Shown: piece by piece, positions 23,133 through 34,539 of the stretch
Numbering within the stretch: the stretch's first letter is position 1
Layout: each line of letters opens with the position of its first letter
Made by a program: the position numbers and the translations under genes
Origin: Coccinella septempunctata
Taxonomy: Eukaryota > Arthropoda > Insecta > Coleoptera > Coccinellidae
Direction: 5' to 3'
Length of the DNA stretch: 64,000 nt
Assembly (NCBI RefSeq): GCF_907165205.1
Contig: NC_058197.1
Location: 14,562,266-14,626,265 of the forward strand
The notes under the pieces: model-generated
The model's database searches: none
The model's input: the letters and a program-made list of their open reading frames with translations, nothing else
Told to the model about the DNA's origin: nothing

Positions 23133-23819
23133 ACTCTCCAGGTAATCGTTTGTCGAATGTGACCCCAAGCCAGTCTTGGATTTGGACCAAAACGCAAACT
23201 CTCCTACCTGACGATCCAAAAAAAAGTCCCTCTCCCCCATCCCCTTCCACCTAAAACCTTTCCCGTCGAAAAACAATCAATCTGATGACATATGAAAATT
23301 CATCCGATGTACCCCGACGCATTCAGCCCCTCATTAATTACTAACCACCCCCTTATATAGCCGGGAGACAACGGAGAGGCTTTCTTAAAATCAATCAATC
23401 CGTTCACAGGTGTCGTCATAGCAACCGGGGACGTGCACATTAAAAGAGGTCCATTTGGAAAATTATAGAGAGCCGGAGTCGTATGTTTTGTTCCACGGCT
23501 GTGTTGATATCAATCGATATCCAAGAATAAGCAAGGGATAAGCAAATCAAACCTGCCGAGGATGCGCCCGCTGTTGTTCGTTGTCCTTGTCGGAGAAACG
23601 GCATATGGAAGGTGGAGAGCTAATATCATCTGCGTAGGGGTTGCTTTCGCGTAGTCATAACTTTCATTTATTCGATGAATAAAGTGGATTGGTGGTTGAA
23701 AAGGTTCAGTATTATTCGTTATCATATTTATTTTTTGATTACCTTTTTTTCAATCTCATATTATATTGTTATTATTTATATAATATAAGATTGGGAATCA
23801 CTCTTAGGTTCACTCTTGA
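23133..23819. other. Non-coding stretch
   Basis: No gene or repeat recognised. Confidence 0.4.
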
Positions 23820-23878
23820 TTTTGACCAGTTTTACACAATTTAAAAAAAAACCTTACCTTTGAATACACCCTGTGTAG
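23820..23878. repeat. Terminus of GGTGAGGC-type TIR element
   Basis: TTTTGACCAGTTTTACACAA, an A-run and CCTTACCTTTGAATACACCCTGTG match the right terminus of the element ending at 14981. Only ~60 bp is present. Confidence 0.65.
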
Positions 23879-24016
23879 GTCGAGAAAAGGGTAACTACCC
23901 TTAGAGAATCTGAAGAATCAAAGGAGCAGAAGCAAACAACAGTTATGTCCTCAATAATAGGTTTTGGACCTGAGTTATCGAACAAAAAGCATTTATTCTT
24001 CTATTGGATTCAGCCA

Positions 24017-25253
24017 TATGAGGATATATTGAAAAATTCTTAGCCTACTATTGACCAAACAAAAAAATCAATGTCATGATATTTTATTACTGAACATATT
24101 CTACTCTTGATTGGATACATTTATTACAGCGAACCTGCAACGTCTCTAGACCTTTCAAAAAAAATGTTTCTTCTTGCTCTGCAAACCAGGCATTTTATTA
24201 CCTTTTACACTTTTTTCATTTGAGGAAAGAGATCATAGTCGGATGGAGCCAAATCTGGTGAAAGAGGGTGTTCTCGCAATTCAAACCCTAAATCACGAAT
24301 TTTTTGCATGGCAACATGACATTTGTGAGCAGAGGCGTTGTCCTGCAAAAACAAAACACCTTTGGATAGCTTTCCGCGTCTTTTCTTTTTAATTTTTTCC
24401 CGTAGAGTGGTCAGTAGTCTCCGGTTATTTTTCAACCCTTATTCAAGAAATCAATCATGAATACTCCATGGCAATCCCAAAAAACTGAAGCAAGAACATT
24501 TCCAGCAGATTTTTGGACACTACACTTCTTAGGTCTTGGAGAACCAGAGTGTCGCCATTCCATCGATTGTCGCTTTGTTGCTGGATCGTACAAATGTACC
24601 CAAGTGTCATCCATAGTAACAATTCGGTTTAAGAAGTCTACATCGTTTTCAAATCGAGCACAGATCGAACGCGATGCTTCTACCCTTGCACGCTTTTGGT
24701 CAACATTCAAACATTTGGGGATACATTTTGCAGCAATTTTTCTCATGTCCAAATTGACATAATGATGAACGCGTTCGTACGAAATATTCAGTGCTTCAGA
24801 TATCTGTTTGAGCCCAATTCGACGGTCTGATAAAATCATGTCATGAACTGCATCGATGTTATCGGGGACTGACACAGAAACTGGCCTTCCCGATCGGTCA
24901 TCATCTTCAATGAAAAATTTACCTCTTTTGAAGCTTGCAGTCCAATTTTTCACGGTCGCATACGAAGGACATTGATCACCAAGAATATTAAGCATATCTT
25001 CGTAAATCTGCTTACACTTAACCTTTTTAAATACAGATAGTTGATAATGGCTCGATACTCCAATTTTTCGATTTTCACAATTTCGGTGGACATCTTCTTT
25101 CTTTCAATTTATTGCGTAACTCTGGTTCACTTTTTTGACCTCAAACTTCACACTGACTCTTCTAATGAGCTATTGTTCTTTGCTATGGTAACGCAATATT
25201 ATTTTTATGCATGAAACTGGTCTAGGCTAACTGGATATCAATACATCCTCGTA
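24017..25253 (-). mobile_element. mariner element, near full length (copy B)
   Basis: 1,237 bp, running from a 3' terminal repeat (TATGAGGATATATTGAAAAA at 24017) to a 5' terminal repeat in reverse complement (GATATCAATACATCCTCGTA ending at 25253). The termini are imperfect inverted repeats of ~28 bp beginning TACGAGGAT(A/G)TATTGA. Typical mariner length (~1.2-1.3 kb). The outer TA at 25252-25253 fits the family's TA target preference. Confidence 0.85.
24205..25093 (-). pseudogene. mariner (DD34D) transposase, frameshifted
   Basis: The start codon at 25093 (minus) opens MSTEIVKIEKLEYRAI, then a frameshift occurs near 25015. The main frame 24432-24995 has a helix-turn-helix (PSYATVKNWTASFKRG, then the second at IGLKQISEALNISYERVHH) and the first catalytic aspartate in VTMDDTWVH, followed by WRHSGSPRPKK and ASVFWDCHG. 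A small deletion near 24430 shifts the frame. The rest continues at 24205-24435 with LQDNASAHK (second aspartate) and LSPDLAPSDYDLF (third aspartate), 34 residues apart as in mariner. The triad is present but split over frames, so the copy cannot make an intact enzyme. Confidence 0.88.
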
Positions 25254-26443
25254 TATGTGTTTATTGGGCGAAGTTTCAAAACAACTCAGTGTCGTAAATG
25301 TACACAATGCTGGAGGAACGAGGAACGAGCGATCGCTCCAGATCCTTCAAGATTTCCCAAAAACGCCCTCAAAGTGAAAATTCAACGCGTATTCTCCCCT
25401 TGCCTTCATCCATCCCTGGGTAAAACGCGTCTGCTGCGTCTCAAACGGGCACGATCGAAATTAAAATGCGAATCAATTCCGGAGGTATTAAATCGCAATC
25501 AAAATGCTAATATCGGCTGTTAAAAAGATCAGCCCGAATTCCGCTGCGGTATCGGATTCAATGAACGCCAATATCAATAAAAAGTTACGGCGGATTTGTC
25601 GCTCGGTTCGAGGTTTCCACGCAAAAAAAGAGGAATAGAAGATGCCGCCGAGGATTAAGGGGTGAATTTACAATAAAAACAATTTTTCGGGGGTTTCTTC
25701 GGGTTCTGCCCCGGAGATCGGGGTGGTCAGCTGGAATGTTTCCATAGGGTTGTATTGACTGGGGGAAATTTGAAGTTGTTTTAATTCTTGTTTTTCTTGC
25801 AGATTGCGCGTTCTGTGCAAGGGATTGAGAGAAAAAACCAAAGAATCGAGTGGCAGTGAATTGGGTGAGTACCACTGGAATTTTTACAACAATATAGAAA
25901 CAAGTTTTTCTTAGATACAGTGTACTTTGTGAGGTGATCTGAAATGTTTCAGGAAAAATCAAAAAATTATACGAAACTTTGAAAATCAAGTTTAAATTGC
26001 TCCGCACAGTCCATGTATTATTGGATAAAGTGTCTCACCATTTTAAGTGTAGGGTGTAGGTGAAAATGGGGGAGGCTCTTGAAAAATAAGTTGGGTTTTC
26101 ATTATTTCTTGAATATCTCGAAATTTATGCGGTTTAGAGAAAAAAGTGCTCTATTCAAAAATGATTCATATTGAATTGCAAACAAAAATTATTCTGTACC
26201 TAATTTTGCTTAAGTGAACGATTCTAGAGTTACGGGGGTGTGAAAGTAGTGATTTTTCGAATTTTTCAGATTATTTGAGCAAAGGTGGAATCAAAACTAG
26301 GGAAACAAATTTTTTTATATGATTGTGTTTCAAAAGCGGTTTTAGAATTCGTGGTATGTAAGTTATACTAGACAATTTCTTGCCAGAAGTAGAGGTTTTC
26401 GAGAAAAAAAAACTTATCAAAAGGTATGGAAGGTGAGTTTTAT
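25254..26443. other. Non-coding stretch
   Basis: A GC-richer part (25320-25720) followed by A/T-rich sequence. The minus frame 25585-26007 shows no domain, and I see no repeat. Confidence 0.4.
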
Positions 26444-27381
26444 GCAGGGTGTCTGTAAACAAATGAGAAGGACTTGGGGAGAAGATTCCTCGGTGATAAT
26501 AGGCGGGGGTAGTTCCTATAATTTTTTTCGAAATCGACCTCCCTTCTAAAATACAGCCTTTGGAAGGCGATGTCGAGTTGACAGTTTTGAATTATTTTTA
26601 CGGGTTCTAAAAAACACTGAGTCATGAATACATCATAATATGAAGCACTTAGTAGATGTAACTCACATTTTTTTTGAGATAAAACTTCATTATTAGGGGT
26701 TGAAAATATCAAGCCCTTATGATTTTCTTCCGATAATTGTTTTCTTGAGATAGATTTTGGAAAAATGAAATTCTCTTATGGATTTCAATTCAATTCTGGA
26801 GAAAAGAAGTCTCTTGCCAAATTTCGATACCGTTGTAACTTTTCTCGGAAAAAGGAAAAACTTACAAGCAGTATACGAAGGTCTATGAGGCAGATAGTTG
26901 ATGCTTGTATTTCAGTGGGAGGTAGTCATTCTATGGAACACTTATACGGTGCAATGGAATGAAGAGTGATCAGAACTGTTTGTAAGTTTTCATTTATTTG
27001 CAAGAGACCTTTTTTCTCCCGAAATGAATGGGAAACCATGAGAGAATATTATTTTTCGAAAATGTATCCCACGCAAACAATTTCTGAAGGAAAATGATAA
27101 GGAGTTGTTATTTTCAACCACTAATAATAAAGTTATGAAATCTAAAAAAATTGTGTGAGTAACATATACTGAGTGCTTCATATTATGTATAGTTTAATGA
27201 CTCAATGTTCTTTAGAACCCTAACAAAAAAATTAAAAACTGTCAACTCGTCATCGCCTTTCAAAGGCTGTATCTTGGAAGGGAGGTCCATTACGAAAAAA
27301 ATTCATAGGAACTACCCCTGCTTATTTTCATCGAGGAATCATCTCCCCAATTCCTTCGCATCTGTTTACAAACACCCTGTA
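26444..27381. mobile_element. Almost fully palindromic TIR element
   Basis: Ends CAGGGTGTCTGTAAACAAATG (26445) and CTGTTTACAAACACCCTG (to 27379). The inverted match is not confined to the tips. The left arm to about 26877 and the right arm from about 26963 remain alignable in reverse complement throughout: the blocks CTAAAATACAGCCTTTGGAAGGCG, ATAATATGAAGCACTTAGTA and TCTGGAGAAAAGAAGTCTCTTGCC all have partners. This leaves a loop of roughly 85-100 bp. About 0.94 kb in total, with no coding capacity. The TA after 27379 and the T/A-rich left flank suggest a TA-type target. Confidence 0.8.
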
Positions 27382-28126
27382 TACTCTGAAAGGATCACCT
27401 TAGACTTTCAGCCTCCCAACATTGAAGTGAGAAACAATTTACCCTCCGCGTCAACTATGCAGGGTTTGTTCTTTCGCTCCTCCAAAACGTGTGTGCATAC
27501 CCGACTTATCCAGAAGCCAGCGAAACGGACCGAACATCTCCGGGATTCGCATCAGTTACCCCCTGCCGCCGTCGTCGTCGCAAAAGGCATATTTATAATA
27601 ATATGTCTAATTACTGATGTCACAACGTCAAAAACACTGTACAAGCAGATTCACACTAGACTTGCTCTATCCGCGCGCTTGGATTCGCTCTCCTGGTTAC
27701 TTTCTATATTAAGGATTTAACATGTGACGTCGCGTTCGGAATCGTACTCCCTAATTTCGAGAGCCGCCCACCCCCCCCTCCGGCCCCCCCTCATTTCCAC
27801 CCTTCTGGAACAATGCGACCGCATTTCCTACCACGGCGTATACGGCGAAGAATTTTTCGATTGAGCGATCTCTGCGGCGTTTACATCAAATGCAGAAACT
27901 CGGCGGGCGGTGGGCGTTCGGGGGTCGGAAATATGTATTTTACAAATTGAAAGTTCGCCGAGGGGTTGTCCGTCATATAGGGCCTCTATCGACGCGGGTG
28001 ACTGTCTGTATCGAAGTGTTTCGTCGCGGTGGATGAAGGGGGTGAAATGGACTTGTCGACGATTGGAAAACACGAGGATTTGACTGAATTCTCTCGGCTT
28101 TTTTTCTTCGTGAAAGATGGAGACAG
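27382..28126. other. GC-rich non-coding stretch
   Basis: C-runs near 27768-27800 and CpG-rich sequence. The 171-residue frame 27205-27720 starts inside the palindromic element and runs out of it, so it is not a credible gene. Confidence 0.45.
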
Positions 28127-29338
28127 ATGCGAGGATATATTGATAAAATCTCAGCCTACTATAGAGCCAAACAAAATTTCAATGTCAAAATATTTTATTA
28201 CTCAACATATTCTCCTCTTAATTGGATACATTCATTACAGCGAACCTGCAACATCTCTAGACCTTTCAAAAAATGTTTCTTCTTGCTCTGCAAACCAGAC
28301 CTCCACAGCTTTTATTAACTCCAAATCTGGCGAATAAGGGGGATGTTCTAGTAATTCAAACCCTAAATCACAAATTTTCCGCATTGCAACATGAAATTTG
28401 TGTGCAGGGGCGTTGTCCTGCAAAAACAAAACACCTTTGGATAGCTTTCCGCTTCTTTTCTCTTTAATTTTTTCCCGTAGAGTGGTCAGTAATGTCGAAT
28501 AGTAATCTCCGGTTATTGGTCTACCCTTATCCAAAAAATCAATCATGATTACTCCATGGCAAGCAAAAAAAATACTGAAGGAAGAACTTTTCCAGCAGAT
28601 TTTTGGACACGAAACTTCTTAGGTCTCGGAGAACCAGAGTGTCGCCATTCCATCGATTGTTGCTTTGTTTCTGGATCTTAGAAATGTACCCAAGTCTCAT
28701 CCATAGTAACAATTCGGTTTAAGGAGTCCACATCGTTTTCAAATCGAGCACAGATCGAACGCGATGCTTCTAGCCTTTCACGTTTCCGGTCAACATTCGA
28801 ACATTTGGGGATCCATTTTACAGCAATTTTTCTCATGTCCAAATTGAAGTGAACTATATGATGAACGCGTTCGTATGAAATACTCAGTGCTTTAAAGATT
28901 CGTTTTATCCAAATTCGTCGGTCTGATAAAATCATATCATGAACTGCATCGATATTTTCGGGGATTGACACAGAAACTGGCCTTTCAGATTATCTTCAAT
29001 GGAAAATTTACCTCTTTTGAAGCTTGCAGTACAATTTTTCACGGTCCCATACCCTTGATGATCACCAAGGGTATTAAGCATATCTTCGTAAATCTGCTTA
29101 CCTCTAAACCCTTTTAAATACAAGTACATGATGATGGCTCCATACTCCAATTTTTCCATTTTCAACATATCGGTGGACATCATCTATCTTTTAATTTATT
29201 GAGTAACTCTGGTTTACTTTTTGACCCCAAACGTCACACTGACACTTCTAATGAATTATTGTTCGTTGCTATGGTGAAGCAATATTTTTTTGTGCATAGA
29301 ACTGGTCTAGGCTAGCTAGATATCAGTACATCCTCGTA
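28127..29338 (-). mobile_element. mariner element, near full length (copy C)
   Basis: 1,212 bp, with the 3' terminal repeat at 28127 (GCGAGGATATATTGATAAAA) and the 5' terminal repeat ending at 29338 (GATATCAGTACATCCTCGTA). Same family and orientation as copy B, with independent lesions. Confidence 0.85.
28235..29183 (-). pseudogene. mariner (DD34D) transposase, multiply frameshifted
   Basis: Three frames on the minus strand together cover the protein. 28932-29183 gives the N-terminus (MEKLEYGAIIMYLYLKGFRGKQI, a helix-turn-helix and KRGKFSIED). 28678-28971 carries NIDAVHDMILSDRRI to VTMDETWVHF, with the first aspartate. 28235-28546 gives MIDFLDKGRPITGDYYSTLL, LQDNAPAHK and LEHPPYSPDL. The third aspartate region (APSDY) is deleted: after YSPDL the frame goes directly to ELIKAVEVWFAEQEE. 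The enzyme is therefore dead on two counts, broken frames and a missing third catalytic residue. Confidence 0.85.
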
Positions 29339-30594
29339 TATACCTCCATTTTGATGGAGTAAATGAAGATATTTTGAAAATCTTTTCTTGTGGTGTTTAT
29401 GGGGTGTTCGAAAGCACAATTTGAAATTATTGTCATATATACAGGCTGTTCGGAACAAAGACCAAGGACCAAAGTTAAACTTTTTTAAATGTAACACCCT
29501 CTATTTGTCCTCAAAAATTGAATCACTTAATACCTTAAAAGCACCCTTCACGAGATAATGACGCAAATTGGAAATATCGAGCTTATTTGAATTGCAATTA
29601 ATGAAGGAACCAGTTACGCCATCGATACAGACAGTATTTTTTCAAGTAAACAAGTTGGCTACTCCTACTTATAAATAAAAATTTCAACTCTGCGTGATCA
29701 TAATTAATTCTCAAACATCAACAACAAATAATCGTTGACGCCCTCGGGACTTTCGATAGAAATTTACATTGATACTGGCTAATGGAAAAAAAAACAGTCT
29801 CACAAGGAGAACAGATTGGCTTCTCTGAATGATCCATTCATCCCTGTACCAACTAATTTGAAACTAATCTCTGCTCTTTGATCAAGCGTAAAGAAATCTC
29901 AAGGACGAAGCTAAACAACAACCAACGAATTCAAAATCACCCTCCGCCGTTTTCCCGACTCGAAATCTCTGCAAACTCATTTTCTTCGACCCCAATTATC
30001 AGAACAATATCTGCATAAACATCCCTTAAGCCTCTATCAATAATTAATCGAGAAATAATGAGAATTGACAAAACGGGAGAGAGAATATCGACGGAGGTCG
30101 ATGAGAGGCATCAGAAGAGCCGAAACTGTATATACCCGAATTATATAAGGGATGCTTCGAAACGAAAACGAAGGAGGGTGAGTTTATTCTCCCCACGTGA
30201 ATTTCTGCTTTTCTATGCGGGGCCTGATTAAAATTTCATGCCTCCAGGTACGGGATCATCTATACCACTCCACTTATTGATTCTAATCTTAATAATGTAG
30301 AATTCTAATTGAAATTTTAATAACAAAACACGTGGGTTATTTTGCGAACCTTCTTTCCGCCCCCCTCGTGGGGGATTTTCGTTCGGGTTGATCTACGTTA
30401 TGTGGATTTCACGCGAGTTTGGCTCTTGAATATTTTAGGAAAGGGATTGATACCTGACTCGTGACGTGTGGAAGAATATTTCGGATGGTGATCGCTCTTC
30501 GTGGATTTCAATTTGAGATTATGTATGTATGTGTGTTTAGTTGGCCTAGAAATGAAGCAAAAATCTATTGAATGGAAACACTGGGTTGAAATGA
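29339..30594. other. Non-coding stretch with a small repeat fragment
   Basis: Around 29440-29520, TATACAGGCTGTTCGGAACAAAG and AACACCCTCTATTTG resemble termini of yet another CAGG-type element, but I cannot define it. The rest shows no gene or repeat. Confidence 0.4.
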
Positions 30595-30870
30595 GTTGAC
30601 AAGGATACGTGAAAAAAACGTTTAATTTTTCAGGTAACGCTTCTATTATTTATTGTTGAATCAACGTCAAAATGACGCCAGGAATTTCGTTTTATCTTAG
30701 TGTCAAAGAAAGGTTACCACTTCACGTTGATTCTACGTTTTTTACCCGTAGCAATTACTCTCTTTGTAACCAAATTTCTACAGAGAAATAACGATGCAAG
30801 TCAGTTTCGGAATTGCGTTGTTGAGATACGTATTCTATTCAGTCTTGTCAGCTCATTATAGTTTTAACTT
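30595..30870. repeat. Dispersed AACGTTGATT-rich repeat, copy 3
   Basis: Reverse-complement relative of 5830-6060. Shared blocks include ACGTTTAA..TTT, GAATCAACGT, CGTTTTTTACCCG, TTGTAACC, AGAGAAATAACGATG and GCGTTGTTGAGATACG. No coding capacity. Confidence 0.55.
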
Positions 30871-31326
30871 GTTTCAGACAACACAAATGATGATCTAAAA
30901 AATTTTTCACGGATACTTTCGCGTTTCATATTGAATAATAGTTCGGTTTATGTGAATGAAGGATATTTTTTGGACTTCGTCCATTTTCGAAAATCCATAG
31001 AAAAAGAATTGTAGATGTGACAACCCTGATTGATACCATATATTGAAGCGTAATTTAGGTTCTGTCTAAAAAGAAAAACAATTATTCTTAATTTAATTTA
31101 ATACAAAGTGATATTTTCACCCTGAACACTTTGAATGAGGATAATTGAGTCCGGTCCTGGAACATAAGAAAAATTGACATCTGCCTGACTCGATCTCTGT
31201 ACGCGTCAATAACCGCCCAAGTTCCAATAAATTCCGTCGATAAGATTGGCGCATTGATGATGGTCTCAGTATTTTCGTGCATTTCGAAAATCACCCAGTA
31301 GCTTTCTAGGAAAACCCAGATGTTAA
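30871..31326. other. Non-coding stretch
   Basis: No gene or repeat recognised. Confidence 0.4.
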
Positions 31327-32546
31327 TTTTTCACCCCTGGAAAAACAAACCTATCTTCAGAATGACTAGCTAAATCTGTGACAGTACACATCTGTGGATC
31401 TTTCAAACAGAGTTGTATTCGGCCAAAGTACCCCAACCTAACCTAAACTGAACTATCATCAGAATAACAAACTAAATCTGTGACACTACACATCTGTGGA
31501 TCTTTTAAACAGAGTTGTATTCAGCCAAAGTACCCTAACCTAACCTAATCTAACCTATCTTCAGAATAACAAGCTAAATCTGTGACAGTACACATCTGTG
31601 GATCTTTTAAACAGAGTTGTATTCAGCCCATAGACTTATTACATTAATATGTCTATGATTCAGCCGAAGTACCCTAACATAACCTAACATCAGAATAACT
31701 AACTAAATCTGTGACACTACACATCTTTGGATCATTTAAACAGAGTATTATTCAGCCAAAGTACCCTTACCTAACCTAATCTATAACCTATCTGCAGAAT
31801 AACTAGCTAAATCTGTGACAGTACTCATCTGTGGATCTTTCAATCAGAGTTGTGTTCAGCCAAAGTACCCTAACCTAACCTATCTTCAGAATAAGTAGCT
31901 AAATCACACACTACACATCTGTGGATCATTTAAACAGAGTAGTATTCAGCCAAAGTACCCTTACCTAACCTAATCTAACCTATCTTCAGAATAACTAGCT
32001 AAATCTGTGACAGTACACATCTGTGGATCTTTCAATCAGAGTTGTATTCAGCCAAAGTACCCTAACCTAACCTAACCTAACCTGTCTTCAGAATAAGTAG
32101 CTAAGTCTGTGACACTACACATCTGTGGATCTTTTAAACAGAAATGCATTCAGCCAAACAACCAAGCTTTTCAAATTTCACAGATACTTTTTAATTTTTG
32201 AAAATCAAATTACTCGACAACGGCGCAATATTCGAGAAAATATAAGGAATACTTTTTTCTCCTAAAACGTTCAAATATTGATTAGATGGCGTCCAACTCA
32301 GTTTCAATAGTTAAATTTTTTTAATTTTTGGTATTTTTATTGTGAGCAATGGTCATAATGAGAAAACTGGAAGACGTGGGTGATATATTCGATGAAACCG
32401 TTAGATAGAACTAAAAAATTTTTTTTATGGTTTTTCAACAGCCTGTACCTTTCAAACCGAGCCGTTTCGGAAAAAATTGTGAGGTGTTTCTTTCGACCTC
32501 AAAAATCAACTGTTAAAATATTCGCATGAGTCAAAGACTCACCCTG
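31327..32546. mobile_element. CAGGGTGAGTC miniature element with internal tandem expansion
   Basis: Reverse orientation relative to 51833. It starts at the family's CACCCCTGGAAAAAC block (31338), lacking the outer ~100 bp on that side, and ends in an intact terminus (GAGTCAAAGACTCACCCTG at 32546, then TA). The family interior is recognisable from 32146 onward (TTTCACAGATACTTTTTAATTTTTG, GCGTCCAACTCAGTTTCAATAG, TTTTTCAACAGCCTGTACC). Between these parts the TGTGGATC block has been multiplied (see 31370-32160), lengthening the copy to ~1.2 kb against ~630 bp for the unexpanded copy. Confidence 0.8.
31370..32160. repeat. ~90-117-bp tandem repeat with CCTAA telomere-like runs
   Basis: Eight units share CTAAATCTGTGACA, ACACATCTGTGGATC and GTATTCAGCCAAAGTACCC. 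The CTGTGGATC landmark (CTTTGGATC in one unit) falls near 31389, 31490, 31598, 31715, 31825, 31914, 32013 and 32120. At unit junctions lie CCTAA runs of one to four repeats (longest at about 32060-32082), with variants CTAATCTAACC and ATAACCTAAC. CCTAA is the complement of the insect telomere unit TTAGG. The non-telomeric part is the ordinary interior of the surrounding miniature element. Confidence 0.85.
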
Positions 32547-33204
32547 TATACGTCTCGGATAGGATAGATCACCGTACCGATTCGCATTCAAATCCGAACA
32601 ATTCCCACCAGCTCATCCCGAAACGCCCTACTTAACTCCACAACGGTCCGACCGCGGCACATATAAAAACCCCCCAACCCCCGTTAAAAATTCCATATCT
32701 TCCTTCCACCCCGGCCGCGTTTTCCCAAAGGACCGAACGACATACACGAACCAACAAATCATACGTCAGTTTGTCTCTTCGGCGCGACACTTTCGCCATC
32801 AAATATCCCTTCAGCTCAATTTTAAATATAGATATTTATTATTTGTGTCACCCCGGGGTACGTGTCTCTCTATACGGTTACGCCCGCGGCCATTAACGTT
32901 CAAGGGAACAATGGGAATGGAAATTCGTGTCAAACATTATTTGGTGTCGTCCTCCAGACGAGAATGTTTCAATATATGACATTTTCCAGCGATGAGATCT
33001 GATCCTAAAGGGTCGAATTTTGTGTTCAATTTTTTTCTAAGATGTTTCGTCAAATCTGGAGATGAAGAATGTTTCGGCCTCATTTGTGAAATGAGAATTG
33101 AAGGGATTCTTTCAATTTATGAACACTCACTGGGTTCCTAAGGGTATTGTCGCCTGAGCTCATCATATCAGAAACTGACGAGTGTAGGAAATGTAATGCA
33201 GTAG
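32547..33204. other. GC-rich non-coding stretch
   Basis: Single-copy-looking, CpG-rich at 32560-32960. No gene recognised. Confidence 0.4.
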
Positions 33205-33505
33205 GCAAGAACAACAATGTCTCTTTAGTGTGGGTTCCAGGTCACTCAACACACTCGCCAGAAAAGGAACACAAATGCCACTTACTTACCCAGAGCCTTT
33301 CTGTATGAGAAAATGCACCTATATGGAAGAGTTTCTGGGGAAAGAAGACACCAAAAGAGGAACACTTTGGAGGAATCTTCCAGGAATGGCTCATTCCAAA
33401 AAGTTCCTTGGGGATGTTGAAACTGCAAGATCCAAGAAGTATTTGACTTCCGAAAGGTGGTTTTCCAAAACATTATGCTTCCATCCAGGATCAGATAATA
33501 TCCTT
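33205..33505 (+). pseudogene. RNase H LINE remnant (RNase H to C-terminal region)
   Basis: NNNVSLVWVPGHS (33208-33246) is the last conserved block of the RNase H domain found in several non-LTR clades. The GxxGNExAD segment expected next is deleted. A frame change then gives NTLARKGTQMPLTYPEPFC, matching the usual LARKG...GPEPFC continuation, and then FLGKEDTKRGTLWRNLPGMAHSKKFL. Frame 33230-33508 is open but starts artificially. The copy is close to 18560-18830 in nucleotide sequence. It encodes no complete domain. Confidence 0.65.
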
Positions 33506-33539
33506 TAACTGGAATCTCTTGCCTAGAAACTGGATTAGA

Positions 33540-34470
33540 CATATGAGAATATTGAATCAACTGGACTGAAACCTTTTGGAAAAACCATCGAATGTTATGC
33601 CAATCATCTTCGATTTCGAGAAGCCCTTTGAAACGATAATAGCTGACCGTTTCAATAAGTTTCGTAAATCGTTTGGACAAAAAGTCATCCACGTGATATA
33701 CTTATGGATCAAAAAGGGGCACCTGCATTGGCTTATATGGACCTCCGAGCTGGATCTCTAAAGCCCTGGGAAGAAAACCACCTATTTTACAGACTGAGAC
33801 GTATTACAGGCTGTTTACGTATGCGCTTAGGAGTGTCTTAAAACGAACTTCAAAGGAGCGCATATCTAGATGACCACGGACAGCCTCGCTGAGGTTCCTG
33901 GAATCATACTCCCAGAGATCTCTGCTGACGTGGAAGCGTCGTAATACCATAAAGCAACTGGCCAGAGGTGATAAAGTGACTCTACTATGGGTACCAGAGC
34001 ATTGTGGTGTTGAAGGAAATGAGAAAAGCGATGAGCCTGCGAAAATAGCATCAAGTTTAACACCTGCTGGACCTAAGCCTTCCTGTGGGTTTTGAAAATA
34101 CCAATATAAGGCAGCGGTCCAACAATGGGAGTTGAACAACAGGATAACCTTCTGCAGAAACACTCCTGGACTTACTCAGTCAAAGAAATTCGTGATGATT
34201 TCACCGACCTACAACAGAAAACTGTTAAATGGGAAATTTAGCAGATGAGATTTGTAGGCTCTGTTGATCAGAAGCAAAAACAGCTGAACACATGGTATGC
34301 AAGTGTCCAGAGCTGGAGGACCTAAGACCTAAGAACCATTCATATGGACAAAGCGGTCATGGATACTAACGAGGTAACCGCCAAGGTCCCTAAGCATGTT
34401 GTCGGTTTTATCAGCACCATTGACGATCTCCTTGGGTTCCTATGAATGAGTAGGGTAGAGAACAAAAATC
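33540..34470 (+). pseudogene. RNase H LINE, C-terminal part, broken
   Basis: Collinear with the minus-strand copy at 48640-50775. The start (ACCATCGAATGTTATGCC, TTTGAAACGATAATAGCTGACCG) matches 50690-50745 in reverse complement. The RNase H core DKVTLLWVPEHCGVEGNEKSDE follows at about 33970-34035, then SSLTPAGPKPS, QWELNNRIT and TQSKKFVMISPTYNRKLLNG. The C-terminal zinc-finger cysteines near 34260-34320 are degraded. Multiple stops and frame changes make it non-functional. The Jockey or I-like clade is likely because of the RNase H plus C-terminal finger, but I cannot pin the clade without the polymerase. Confidence 0.72.
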
Positions 34471-34539
34471 TAAATGGTCGCAGTTCCCGAAAAGCAAATC
34501 GAGCCACTACAAAAAATTAGGGATATAATGATAATAATC

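Noticed and set aside
27205..27720. 171-residue plus-strand frame as a gene
   Set aside because: It begins inside the right arm of the palindromic element and continues into unrelated flank, so it is a chance fusion.
31370..32160. A true telomere or chromosome end
   Set aside because: CCTAA runs are short (at most four in a row), regularly interspersed with a transposon-derived unit, and bounded by ordinary sequence on both sides.
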